Source: Acinetobacter calcoaceticus
Lineage (GTDB): Bacteria > Pseudomonadota > Gammaproteobacteria > Pseudomonadales > Moraxellaceae
Reading direction: 5' to 3'
Assembly: GCF_900520355.1 (NCBI RefSeq)
Contig: NZ_LS999521.1
Span: 186,001 to 250,000 of the forward strand
Length of the DNA: 64,000 nucleotides
Of this stretch, positions 18,688-27,126 are shown in pieces; positions within the stretch are counted from its first letter, which is position 1; every line of letters begins with the position of its first letter. The position numbers and the translations under genes were made by a program. The notes below the pieces were generated by a model. It saw only the letters and a program-made list of their open reading frames with translations. It searched no databases and was not told where the DNA came from.

Positions 18688-20403
18688 ATGAAATGGAATT
18701 CATTAAAGGCGAAAGTCTTGCTGACAGCAGCATCGCTATATTCAACGGTAGCTATGGCGGGTCCTGACTTAGGTGAAGCTGAGCAACAGGCGACTAACTG
18801 GCATGCCATCATCATGTTCTTAATTTTTGTTGGTTTCACTTTGTTTATTACCAAGTGGGCTGCAAAACAAACCCAATCAACACAAGATTTCTATACCGCA
18901 GGGGGTGGCATCAGCGGTTTCCAGAATGGTTTGGCAATTGCTGGTGACTATATGTCTGCCGCATCCTTCCTTGGTATTTCTGCGCTGGTATTTAGTTCGG
19001 GCTTTGATGGCTTACTTTATTCTCTTGGGTTTATGGTGGGTTGGCCAATCGTTTTATTCTTGGTTGCAGAGCGTTTGCGTAACCTTGGTAAATATAACCT
19101 TTCAGATGTAGTTTCATTTCGTCTTGAAGAAAAACCAGTACGTACTTTAGCTGCGGTCAGTTCGCTTGTTGTTGTGGCATTTTATCTTATTGCTCAAATG
19201 GTAGGTGCTGGCCAGCTCATCAAATTACTATTTGGTTTGAACTACAATATTGCTGTCGTCATCGTTGGTTTATTAATGATGGCCTATGTGATTTTTGGTG
19301 GCATGTTGGCAACCACATGGGTACAAATTATCAAAGCGGTCATGTTACTCAGTGGCGCAACCTTCATGGCATTCATGGTGATGAAAGCAGTCGGTTTCAG
19401 CTTCAGCAATATGTTTAGCCAATCAATTGAAGTTTTTAGTAAAGTACACGATGTCAGCTTGACCGATGCTGCAAAAATTATGGGACCAGGTAAACTTGCG
19501 GCAAATCCGATTGATGCCTTGTCTCTGGGTCTAGCATTAATGTTTGGTACAGCAGGTCTACCGCACATCCTTATGCGTTTCTTTACAGTAAAAGATGCGA
19601 AAGAAGCTCGTAAATCAGTTGTAGTTGCGACAGGTTTTATTGGTTACTTCTATCTTCTAACTTTCATTATTGGTTTTGGTGCGATTCTTTTCGTTTCAAA
19701 CAACCCGCAGTTCCTTGATGTTGCAAAAATGGCAATGACAGGCAAACTTGAGCTTGTTGGTGGTAACAATATGGCAGCCGTGCATTTAAGTGACGCTTTA
19801 GGCGGTGACTTATTCATGGGCTTCATTTCAGCAGTAGCGTTCGCGACTATTCTTGCTGTTGTTGCTGGTTTAACACTTTCAGGTGCATCTGCAATTTCGC
19901 ATGACTTATACGCTAACGTATTTAAGAAAGGCAAAACTACACCAGCTTCTGAACTTCGTATGTCAAAAATTGCGACACTTGGTTTAGCTATTTTTGCCAT
20001 GATTTTGGGTATTTTGTTTGAAAAGCAAAACGTCGCTTTCATGGTGGGCTTAGCGTTCTCTGTCGCGTGTTGTGCAAACTTTCCGGTTCTTGTTCTTTCA
20101 ATGTTCTGGAAAGGCTTAACGACTCGTGGGGCAGTTATTGGTGGTGTTGTTGGGCTTCTAATGGCAGTGACATTAATTATTCTTTCTAAAGCAGTTTGGG
20201 TCGATACCTTAAAAATTTCGGATACACCAATTAATCCATTCAATGGTCCTGCATTATTCGCAATGCCATTGTCTTTCTTTTGCTGTTGGTTATTCTCGGT
20301 TACTGACAACTCTACGCGTGCTAAAAAAGAGCGCGCTGCTTTCGATGCTCAGTATGTTCGCTCAATGACAGGTATTGGAGCATCTGGTGCCTCGGATCAC
20401 TAA
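18688..20403 (+). CDS. actP: Cation/acetate symporter
   Basis: ActP imports acetate and related short acids using a cation gradient. The 571-residue protein has a cleavable-looking N-terminal segment (ending STVAMAG) followed by about 13 membrane segments of the SSS family. Typical pieces are [20 protein letters not shown] and [24 protein letters not shown]. It starts one base after yjcH at ATG 18688, with AAAGGAC upstream. The operon is divergent from the CrbS-like kinase that probably controls it. Confidence 0.95.
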   Translation: MKWNSLKAKVLLTAASLYSTVAMAGPDLGEAEQQATNWHAIIMFLIFVGFTLFITKWAAKQTQSTQDFYTAGGGISGFQNGLAIAGDYMSAASFLGISALVFSSGFDGLLYSLGFMVGWPIVLFLVAERLRNLGKYNLSDVVSFRLEEKPVRTLAAVSSLVVVAFYLIAQMVGAGQLIKLLFGLNYNIAVVIVGLLMMAYVIFGGMLATTWVQIIKAVMLLSGATFMAFMVMKAVGFSFSNMFSQSIEVFSKVHDVSLTDAAKIMGPGKLAANPIDALSLGLALMFGTAGLPHILMRFFTVKDAKEARKSVVVATGFIGYFYLLTFIIGFGAILFVSNNPQFLDVAKMAMTGKLELVGGNNMAAVHLSDALGGDLFMGFISAVAFATILAVVAGLTLSGASAISHDLYANVFKKGKTTPASELRMSKIATLGLAIFAMILGILFEKQNVAFMVGLAFSVACCANFPVLVLSMFWKGLTTRGAVIGGVVGLLMAVTLIILSKAVWVDTLKISDTPINPFNGPALFAMPLSFFCCWLFSVTDNSTRAKKERAAFDAQYVRSMTGIGASGASDH

Positions 20404-20426
20404 GCGCAATATTGCTATCTAATTTT

Positions 20427-20453
20427 TGAAAAAAGTCCTACGGGGCTTTTTTT
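20427..20453 (+). terminator. Terminator after actP
   Basis: AAAAAAGTCC, a TACG tetraloop and GGGCTTTTTT, followed by more T: a rho-independent hairpin 25 bases after the actP stop. Confidence 0.85.
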
Positions 20454-20574
20454 ATGCTTATTTAATTTCCAATTTAGGGCTTAGATATTAATAAAGAATA
20501 ACTTGTTTGCCTTGTTTTGTGTACAGTATGATTTGCTAGACCTCAAAAAGCATAATGAAACAAGGAAAATAATA

Positions 20575-21267
20575 ATGCGATCTATCATCGAGTTCTGGGC
20601 GAGCTTTCGATTGCTACCTTCTGCATGGTTGCTACTTGTGCAATTTATCTTACTCATTTTGGCTATGCTGACTTTTCATGATGTATTTTACCGCACCCTA
20701 ACATGGGCTTTAGGAGTGCTGGCCTTACTCATTATTGCCAAGGTTATTCGTCAAACCCCAATGTTTACTTTTCTCGGGTTAACATTTGTCAGTGGGGCGA
20801 TTATATCCTCGGTATTTATTTTATTAGGATATGGAAATTTATACGTTCAGGTTTTTGCGCATGGTTGTGAAGCGCTAGCGTATTTTTCAGCAGCTTATGG
20901 CTTATTTCGTTATATGTTTGCCGATCAGTATTTAACAAGAGATGAGCTGTTTGCAGCAGCAGCAGTCTTTACGCTTATCGCATGGGGGTTTGCATTTTTA
21001 TATAACATTTGTCAGCTTATTCTTCCGTCTAGCTTTCAAAATCCAAATAACGTGCACCACTTACAAACTTGGTTAGATTTATTATTTTTAAGCTTTAGTT
21101 TGCAGTCGGCTACAGGCTTGTCTGATTTAATGCCCCTTAGCCCACCAGCACGCGTTTTAGCCATGCTCCAAATGTTCTGTGGCGTCATGTATTTAGCTTT
21201 AATTGTGACTCGATTAATTGCTTTACAATATATTACCCACCTCCCTAAAAAAAATTCAGATAAATAA
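20575..21267 (+). CDS. Membrane protein resembling a two-helix ion channel with altered filter
   Basis: A 230-residue protein with six or seven hydrophobic segments. The C-terminal part (LLFLSFSLQSATGLSDLMPL, then a long hydrophobic helix ending ALIVTRLIAL) has the layout of a potassium-channel pore loop plus inner helix, where the usual TVGYGDxxP filter reads ATGLSDLMP. The ATG at 20575 has AAGGAAA upstream and begins MRSIIEFWASF; the longer frame from 20503 is unlikely. Function is unknown. Ion conduction is doubtful given the missing GYG. Confidence 0.65.
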   Translation: MRSIIEFWASFRLLPSAWLLLVQFILLILAMLTFHDVFYRTLTWALGVLALLIIAKVIRQTPMFTFLGLTFVSGAIISSVFILLGYGNLYVQVFAHGCEALAYFSAAYGLFRYMFADQYLTRDELFAAAAVFTLIAWGFAFLYNICQLILPSSFQNPNNVHHLQTWLDLLFLSFSLQSATGLSDLMPLSPPARVLAMLQMFCGVMYLALIVTRLIALQYITHLPKKNSDK

Positions 21268-21434
21268 TGTAGAAGGTGTTTTAATTTATTTACACCTTTG
21301 TAACTGCAATATTCTTTAAGTTTAATTAGAGTATTATCGGCTTTCTCAATTGAAAGGCCTAACTTCGTTCATTCTATGAATATCTTATCGGCATTTAAGC
21401 CTGTCACTCGTCATTAAAATAACATGGAGGATTT

Positions 21435-23402
21435 ATGCCTTCCAAACAACCCGGTTGGTTCGCAAACGTTAATCCTAACGTATTTTTTGGTACGGTCATT
21501 ATTATTGCTCTGTTCTTAGCAGTTGTTGTGATCGCTCCGAGTTCTTTTGAACTTTTAACGCAACACTTGAAACAATGGATCACTGACTCGTTTAGCTGGT
21601 TTTATGTTTTATCTGTTGCTTTCTTTCTCATCTTATTGATTTATATCGCCTGTTCATCAATTGGACGTATTAAATTAGGCCCCGACCATAGTCAACCTGA
21701 TTATAATAATGGGTCTTGGTTTGCCATGCTGTTCACCGCAGGTATGGGAATTGGCTTAATGTTCTTCGGTGTTGCTGAACCCGTTATGCATTACGTTACT
21801 CCCCCGAGCGGTGACGCACAAACAATTGATGCGGCCCAGCAAGCGCTAAGAGTTACCTTTTTCCACTGGGGGCTACATGCTTGGGCGATTTATGCTTTAG
21901 TGGGATTGGCTTTAGCTTACTTTGCCTATAGACATAATTTACCTTTAAAGACACGTTCTGCACTTTATCCTCTCATCGGTAAAAAGATTTACGGCCCACT
22001 GGGCGATAGTATTGATATTTTTGCAACGATAGGAACTGTATTTGGTGTCGCAACATCTCTTGGTTTTGGGGTAACCCAGATCAATTCCGGTTTGCATTAT
22101 TTATTTGGTGTCGAGCAAAGTACCCATGTTCAAGTTTTACTCATTATTTTCGTTAGTATTTTAGCATCTTTATCTGTTTTTTTAGGTCTAGATAAAGGTG
22201 TAAAACGCCTATCAGAAATAAACTTGGTTTTAGCTGTAATTCTCTTAGTATTTATTTTTATTGCCGGCCCAAGCATTTATTTGCTCCAGACAACCATTCA
22301 AAACACTGGGCAATATATTTCTAATCTTTTTACCATGACATTCAATTTATATGCTTATCAGCCAAATGGATGGATTGGTGGTTGGACAATTTTGTACTGG
22401 GCTTGGTGGATTTCTTGGTCACCATTCGTGGGAATGTTTATTGCCAGAGTGTCGCGTGGTCGTACCATTCGAGAATTTATTGTTGGGGTTTTGCTTATTC
22501 CAACAGGCTTCACCATCATCTGGATGGGCTTTTTAGGAAATGCTGCGCTATTTAGTATTATTCATGAGCATCAAACAACTTTAATTCAGGCTGTTCAACA
22601 AGATTCGTCAGTTGCATTATTTGAATTTCTAAATCATTTACCTTTCTCTGGGGTAATGAATGTCTTGGCAACTGTTTTAGTGGTTTTATTTTTTGTCACC
22701 TCCGCTGACTCTGGTGCATTAGTGACCGACTATTTAACTGCAAAAACAGAAAATTCGCCAACATGGCAACGTCTGTTCTGGACAGTACTGATGGCTCTAC
22801 TCGCTATTATTTTATTGTTGGTAGGAGGTTTGGCTGCACTTCAATCTTCAATCATTATGAGCGCACTCCCATTTACAGTCGTCATGCTATTTATGAGTTG
22901 GGGGTTAATAAAGGCGCTGCATCTTGATGTCACTAAAATGACTGCTATTCAAGAAGCGAGAATTACACCGCGCGCTATTCATAATCCGCGGAGCTGGCAA
23001 CAGCGTCTGGGATTAATCATGCACTATCCTCATAGTGAAGCAGAAGTAAAACAGTATATTGAAAAGCAGGTGAGCGGTGCTTTTGAAAATATTAAACATG
23101 AGTTTAGACGCCGTCATCTGGAAGTTTCAATTAGTCAACTTGAAGATGGTATGCAGCTTAGAGTAGACCATCATCATGAAATTAATTTTATTTATAAAGT
23201 TGTTTCACGTGAAACATTACCGCCAAGTTTTCTTATGGGACGTACTGAAGCGGAAGATGGACAATACTTTCAGGCAGAAGTCTTTTTACGAGAGGGCGGT
23301 CAGAACTATGATGTGATGGATTGGACTCAAGAAGATTTAATTCAGGACATTATTGATCAATATGAACGTCATCTGTATTTCTTAAATATTGTACGAAGCT
23401 AA
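21435..23402 (+). CDS. betT: BCCT-family choline/betaine transporter
   Basis: A 655-residue transporter of the betaine/choline/carnitine family with 12 membrane segments. Seen directly are GMGIGLMFFGVAEPVMHY, the tryptophan-rich WTILYWAWWISWSPFVGMFI and a long cytoplasmic C-terminal domain of about 150 residues, which in BetT-type proteins senses osmotic strength. GGAGG precedes the ATG at 21435. The choline dehydrogenase genes betABI are not beside it, so betT versus another betaine carrier remains an assumption. Confidence 0.85.
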   Translation: MPSKQPGWFANVNPNVFFGTVIIIALFLAVVVIAPSSFELLTQHLKQWITDSFSWFYVLSVAFFLILLIYIACSSIGRIKLGPDHSQPDYNNGSWFAMLFTAGMGIGLMFFGVAEPVMHYVTPPSGDAQTIDAAQQALRVTFFHWGLHAWAIYALVGLALAYFAYRHNLPLKTRSALYPLIGKKIYGPLGDSIDIFATIGTVFGVATSLGFGVTQINSGLHYLFGVEQSTHVQVLLIIFVSILASLSVFLGLDKGVKRLSEINLVLAVILLVFIFIAGPSIYLLQTTIQNTGQYISNLFTMTFNLYAYQPNGWIGGWTILYWAWWISWSPFVGMFIARVSRGRTIREFIVGVLLIPTGFTIIWMGFLGNAALFSIIHEHQTTLIQAVQQDSSVALFEFLNHLPFSGVMNVLATVLVVLFFVTSADSGALVTDYLTAKTENSPTWQRLFWTVLMALLAIILLLVGGLAALQSSIIMSALPFTVVMLFMSWGLIKALHLDVTKMTAIQEARITPRAIHNPRSWQQRLGLIMHYPHSEAEVKQYIEKQVSGAFENIKHEFRRRHLEVSISQLEDGMQLRVDHHHEINFIYKVVSRETLPPSFLMGRTEAEDGQYFQAEVFLREGGQNYDVMDWTQEDLIQDIIDQYERHLYFLNIVRS

Positions 23403-23414
23403 TATTTAGGCATT

Positions 23415-23441
23415 AAAAAGGACTCAATTGAGTCCTTTTTT
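23415..23441. terminator. Bidirectional terminator between betT and the porin gene
   Basis: AAAAAGGACTC, an AATT loop and GAGTCCTTTTT form a perfect 11-base stem between convergent genes. Confidence 0.9.
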
Positions 23442-23461
23442 AATTCGATTTCTAAATTAAA

Positions 23462-24367
23462 TTAGAAACGGAATTTAGTATTTAAGCCGATAGTTTGTGT
23501 ATCGTAGCTAGTAGAAGCATTTTTAACGTCAGCTTTCATGTACGATGCACCAACTGCTAAAGCTGGAGTAATGAAGTAGTTTACGTTACCACCCCAAGCT
23601 TGACGGAATTCACCAAGTTCATTACCTTTGATGTCAGCTACGCCATCGTTACCCACGAAAGATGCGCCAACACTTAACTTAGGAGTTAAGTAAAGGTCAG
23701 TTTTTAAACCGTATTGGTTTTCTTCACCGAAAGCACCAGCAGCTTCAAAACCAATTGCCATGTTAGTTCCATCGATTGGACCTACATATTTAGCACGTGC
23801 TGTAATAGCATCTTGGTCATCTTGAATCGCAGCAGTTTGGTTTACAGCAGAGTAGATACCGTTGCTGATGATGCCAAAGTTGTCTAAAGCGAATTGGTTA
23901 GCAACACTTGTATAACCAACAGTCATCAAGAAGTTAGGTAACAACATAGCACCAACTTCTAATGCATAACGGTCACCGTTGTCATCTTTAGAGAAGTTGT
24001 TTTTACCATCAACATCAGTGTGGTTGTAAGTTGCGCTAGCATATACAGGAAGGTAAGGTGTAGGAACGTAAGCCTCACCTTTAACACCGTAAGTACCAAC
24101 GTGGTAGTTTACGTTGTTTTGGTCATACTGTTGGTAGCTATAGCCTACAGATACGTTAGAAGCTTGGTTCAAGAAAGCCGCTTCAGCTAAAGGACCTTTA
24201 GTGGTATCAACATTTTTTAAATAGTATGTACCAGCAACGTCACCAGTGAAGTTTTTATCATTTGCAGTTGTGTCAACATATTCAGATTGACCTTGAACTT
24301 CAAATTGATAAGCATGAGCACCGGTCATGGCTAATAATACAGCAGTGGCTAAACCAAGTTTTTTCAT
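23462..24367 (-). CDS. Putative porin
   Basis: A 301-residue outer-membrane protein. It has a signal peptide (MKKLGLATAVLLAMTGAHA), beta-barrel-like alternation, and a C-terminal phenylalanine (TKFRF) typical of barrel assembly signals. The N-terminal region matches the partial porin at 1-384 (for example PLAEAAFLN and the spacing of YxxEVxG), so the two are paralogues. The ATG at 24367 has GGAAA upstream; the longer frame from 24388 would spoil the signal peptide. The substrate is unknown. Confidence 0.83.
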   Translation of the reverse strand: MKKLGLATAVLLAMTGAHAYQFEVQGQSEYVDTTANDKNFTGDVAGTYYLKNVDTTKGPLAEAAFLNQASNVSVGYSYQQYDQNNVNYHVGTYGVKGEAYVPTPYLPVYASATYNHTDVDGKNNFSKDDNGDRYALEVGAMLLPNFLMTVGYTSVANQFALDNFGIISNGIYSAVNQTAAIQDDQDAITARAKYVGPIDGTNMAIGFEAAGAFGEENQYGLKTDLYLTPKLSVGASFVGNDGVADIKGNELGEFRQAWGGNVNYFITPALAVGASYMKADVKNASTSYDTQTIGLNTKFRF

Positions 24368-24929
24368 AATCATTTCCAGCAATAACAAGAGATAAAGCTG
24401 GGGTCATTGTATTGTAACAATTTATGAAGTCAATAATGAAAAAAAGGAATGTTAAAGATATTTGACACTTATGTAAAAAATGGTGAAAAACTAATCAAAT
24501 GAAAAGTAAATTGTCAACCTGATAAAAAAATGAACATTTACAAGAGACTAATAATTATATTTCATAAGGAATTTAGTAGTAAATGTTTAAAAGTTATTAC
24601 AATCATAATTGGAAAAATAGATTACATTAATCGGTTTTAACATTAATAAAAGTATAATATTGTTTACAGAGTGGATAAAAAATCACCTATTTCTTATCAA
24701 ATTAGTATTATTTTGAGTAATAGTTAACGATATTTAGATTAGTTTAACTAAAAAATTTAACTATTTTTAGTTATTATATAAGGGAATAAAATAAAAGAAA
24801 TCTCTATTTTAAATTGAAAAAACGATTAAATTTTAAATTCTGATTAATTTAATCGGCTTTACAAAAGTAGAGATAAGTCACATAATTTAAATGCAAAGTT
24901 CACTGCCTAACGTTTTTAGGATTTAAAGT

Positions 24930-25004
24930 GCTTTCCCAGATACGATGTGCATAGCACATCAGATTTTATGAGCTCAGCTTTCCCCAAGGTTGAGCTTTTT
25001 TTTT
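24930..25004 (+). ncRNA. Candidate small RNA 3' end with intrinsic terminator
   Basis: A perfect hairpin (GATGTGC, ATA loop, GCACATC; 24944-24960) is followed by a second stem (AGCTCA with TGAGCT, 24971-24995) and nine T. No open frame ends nearby: the porin gene runs the other way and the next plus-strand gene begins at 25379. The terminator therefore has no coding gene to serve. The 5' end is unknown. Confidence 0.4.
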
Positions 25005-25070
25005 ATCTATAAGAAAATCTTAAAATTATAATAACAATTACATGAAATTTAGTTAAAAAAATATTAGGCC

Positions 25071-25122
25071 AAAAAGAACCCAGCTTAAAGCTGGGCAGTG
25101 GATGCTGGGAGAATTGCATCCA
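25071..25122 (-). ncRNA. Candidate minus-strand small RNA or orphan terminator
   Basis: Read on the minus strand, TGGATGC pairs with GCATCCA (25099-25105 and 25116-25122). Then comes a perfect 17-base palindrome (CCCAGCTTTAAGCTGGG, 25079-25095) followed by TTCTTTTT, as in an intrinsic terminator. No minus-strand gene lies upstream within the gap, so a non-coding transcript is a reasonable reading. The 5' end is unknown. Confidence 0.35.
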
Positions 25123-25340
25123 AGAGGATAACTAAATACGTTTTACTATCATTGCTAAATATTTTTAATCTGTAAAATAGAGTTTTTTCATAAAAGTAAT
25201 TTAATTTTTCGATACAGTTTATTATTTAAGCTTACTAAAATGTAGGAACCGTATAATTATTAAACGAGAAATGAAGGGTTTATTGATGAAATTCTAGTTA
25301 TTAAAATGCTAGGATGGATTTAAGCCTAATTTATATAGTC

Positions 25341-25364
25341 GTAAAAATGTCAGGACATTTACGG
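25341..25364 (+). promoter_or_regulatory. Leader dyad before the diguanylate cyclase gene
   Basis: CGTAAAAATGTC and GACATTTACG form a hairpin with a two-base bulge, ending just before the GGAG that lies about 12 bases ahead of ATG 25379. It may be a binding site or a leader hairpin. It does not match a c-di-GMP riboswitch that I can recognise. Confidence 0.3.
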
Positions 25365-25378
25365 AGTACGAGCTAGAA

Positions 25379-27088
25379 ATGTCAGGATTACGTTCAGAGC
25401 ACATCAGTAATCGACTGTTCTTTTTTATGCTGGTTATTATTTTGTCCCTATTATTCATGGCAATACCACTTATTGTGGGAAGCTATCAGGATTATATAAA
25501 AACTAGACAAGCCTTAGCCGAAATAAAAAGTTTAAGAGCGGTAGCCGATATTGCCTATAAAATTTCTAAGGAGCGTGCTCCAGCTAATAAAATGATGTCG
25601 AGTAGGCCTGATAATTTATTGAAAAATCAGCAAGAATTAAAAAAATTTCGTTTAATTGTTGATGCGCAAATTGATACAAGCATTCTTATCTTAAAACAAG
25701 CCGGTTATATTTCATTAGCAAATGAGCTGCAAACCAACTTTAAAGAAAATCTTAAACAAGCTCGACGTGTCGTTGATTATTACGGTGAAACTTCATATGA
25801 AGCGAGAACTTCCGTCCAAATGGATAATGCTATTTTGGGGATGTTTGGAGTATGGGATAATTGTAGAGAAATACTGCAAAAATTGATGTTGCAGCTAAAA
25901 AGTAAAGATAGCCGTATTTCTAATTACTTTACGCTGATTATAGTCCTGACCGATATGCGAGATCAGGCGGGGCGGATGGCATCTAATATTATTGCTCCTG
26001 TGAGCTTTAATGAAGAAATTCCAAGTAATAATCGTGCACGTTCCTTGCAAACTCAGCATCAATCTAAATATTTATGGATTTTGGTTGATACCTTGCAGCC
26101 GGAACAGGCAAAGACTCCTAAATACCGTCGGTTATATTCCCAAGTGAAATCAGAATTTATAGATAAAGGTATTCCGATTGTAGAAAAGTTATTAGAAGAA
26201 AGCCAAAAAGGAGAGCCATATTATTTAAATGGCACTCAATTGACAGAAGCAATCGTGGGTAAATTTACCACTGTGGTTGATTTACAAAGTTATATTCTTG
26301 ATGAAAGTGTAGTGATTGCATCTCAAGAAAATGTAATTGCTCGAAATGGTTTTCTTTTGACTTTATTAATTTCTTTAATTTCTTTAGCCACAGCGTTACT
26401 TACGCTTAATTATGCGCAAAGAAGAGTGTTTTCTCCTTTAATAAAAGCAAGAACTTTAATTTTAGATTTATCGCATAGTTCTAATCATTGGACAGATGAG
26501 ATGAATGTAACAACAAAAGGTGAATTTCTTTCCCTATTTGAAGCGATTGATCGATTACAGCGTATGTTGCAACAACGCGATGCTTTTGAATTTCAATTAA
26601 AGAATATTGCTAATACTGATCCATTAACTGGTGTGTCCAACCGTCTAGCTTTATCTGAATATTTAAAAATTGTTGAAAGCTATCCTCAAAAATTTACCCA
26701 GACCTGTTTAATGATTATAGATATAGATCGTTTTAAACAGGTGAATGACCAATATGGGCATATTGTGGGTGACCATGTCATTGTCAGTATTGCCGAGCAA
26801 TTAAAGCAAAATATCCGAAGTTCGGATTTAATTATTCGTTATGGTGGAGATGAATTTTTAATATTGTTAGAGCAGGTGCAATTTGTAGATGCTCGCCTTT
26901 TAGCAGAAAAAATTCGTAATGCTATTTCTTTAGAAGAAATTGATTTATCTGGTTCAGATGAAAAATTGCATGTGTCTGTCAGTATTGGTTTTGCAATAGG
27001 AGCGACGAGTTGGATAGAGCTTTTAGAGAAAGCTGACCGTTCGCTATTAAAAGCTAAAGCCCGAGGGCGGAATGTAGTTGAGGGGTAA
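25379..27088 (+). CDS. Membrane-bound diguanylate cyclase (GGDEF)
   Basis: A 569-residue protein predicted to make cyclic di-GMP. A membrane helix (about 12-35) precedes a helical periplasmic sensor region of roughly 290 residues. A second membrane helix (about 325-345) and a short linker lead to a GGDEF domain (about 405-565). The active site reads RYGGDEFLILLEQ, and the inhibitory RxxD site (RSSD) lies five residues before it, so both catalysis and feedback control look intact. There is no EAL domain. It is monocistronic, ending at a terminator shared with uvrA. Confidence 0.9.
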   Translation: MSGLRSEHISNRLFFFMLVIILSLLFMAIPLIVGSYQDYIKTRQALAEIKSLRAVADIAYKISKERAPANKMMSSRPDNLLKNQQELKKFRLIVDAQIDTSILILKQAGYISLANELQTNFKENLKQARRVVDYYGETSYEARTSVQMDNAILGMFGVWDNCREILQKLMLQLKSKDSRISNYFTLIIVLTDMRDQAGRMASNIIAPVSFNEEIPSNNRARSLQTQHQSKYLWILVDTLQPEQAKTPKYRRLYSQVKSEFIDKGIPIVEKLLEESQKGEPYYLNGTQLTEAIVGKFTTVVDLQSYILDESVVIASQENVIARNGFLLTLLISLISLATALLTLNYAQRRVFSPLIKARTLILDLSHSSNHWTDEMNVTTKGEFLSLFEAIDRLQRMLQQRDAFEFQLKNIANTDPLTGVSNRLALSEYLKIVESYPQKFTQTCLMIIDIDRFKQVNDQYGHIVGDHVIVSIAEQLKQNIRSSDLIIRYGGDEFLILLEQVQFVDARLLAEKIRNAISLEEIDLSGSDEKLHVSVSIGFAIGATSWIELLEKADRSLLKAKARGRNVVEG

Positions 27089-27116
27089 AAAAGCCGGAAA
27101 TGATTTCCGGCTTTTT
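27088..27116. terminator. Bidirectional terminator between the cyclase gene and uvrA
   Basis: AAAAAGCCGGAAA, a TGA loop and TTTCCGGCTTTTT: a perfect 13-base stem immediately after the cyclase stop. Confidence 0.9.
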
Positions 27117-27126
27117 ATTCAATAAA

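Larger units (their letters stand above)
24368..25378. other. 1-kb gene-free, AT-rich region with structured segments
   Basis: No credible open frame. It contains the porin promoter region, a plus-strand hairpin-plus-terminator unit (24944-25004), a double-hairpin unit better read on the minus strand (25071-25122), and a dyad just before the diguanylate cyclase gene (25341-25364). The structured parts are more GC-rich than the rest, which suggests small RNAs. Confidence 0.6.

Noticed and set aside
19284..20309. Long antisense open frames within actP
   Set aside because: They are mirror frames of a membrane protein gene, rich in Ala, Lys and Thr, with no family resemblance.
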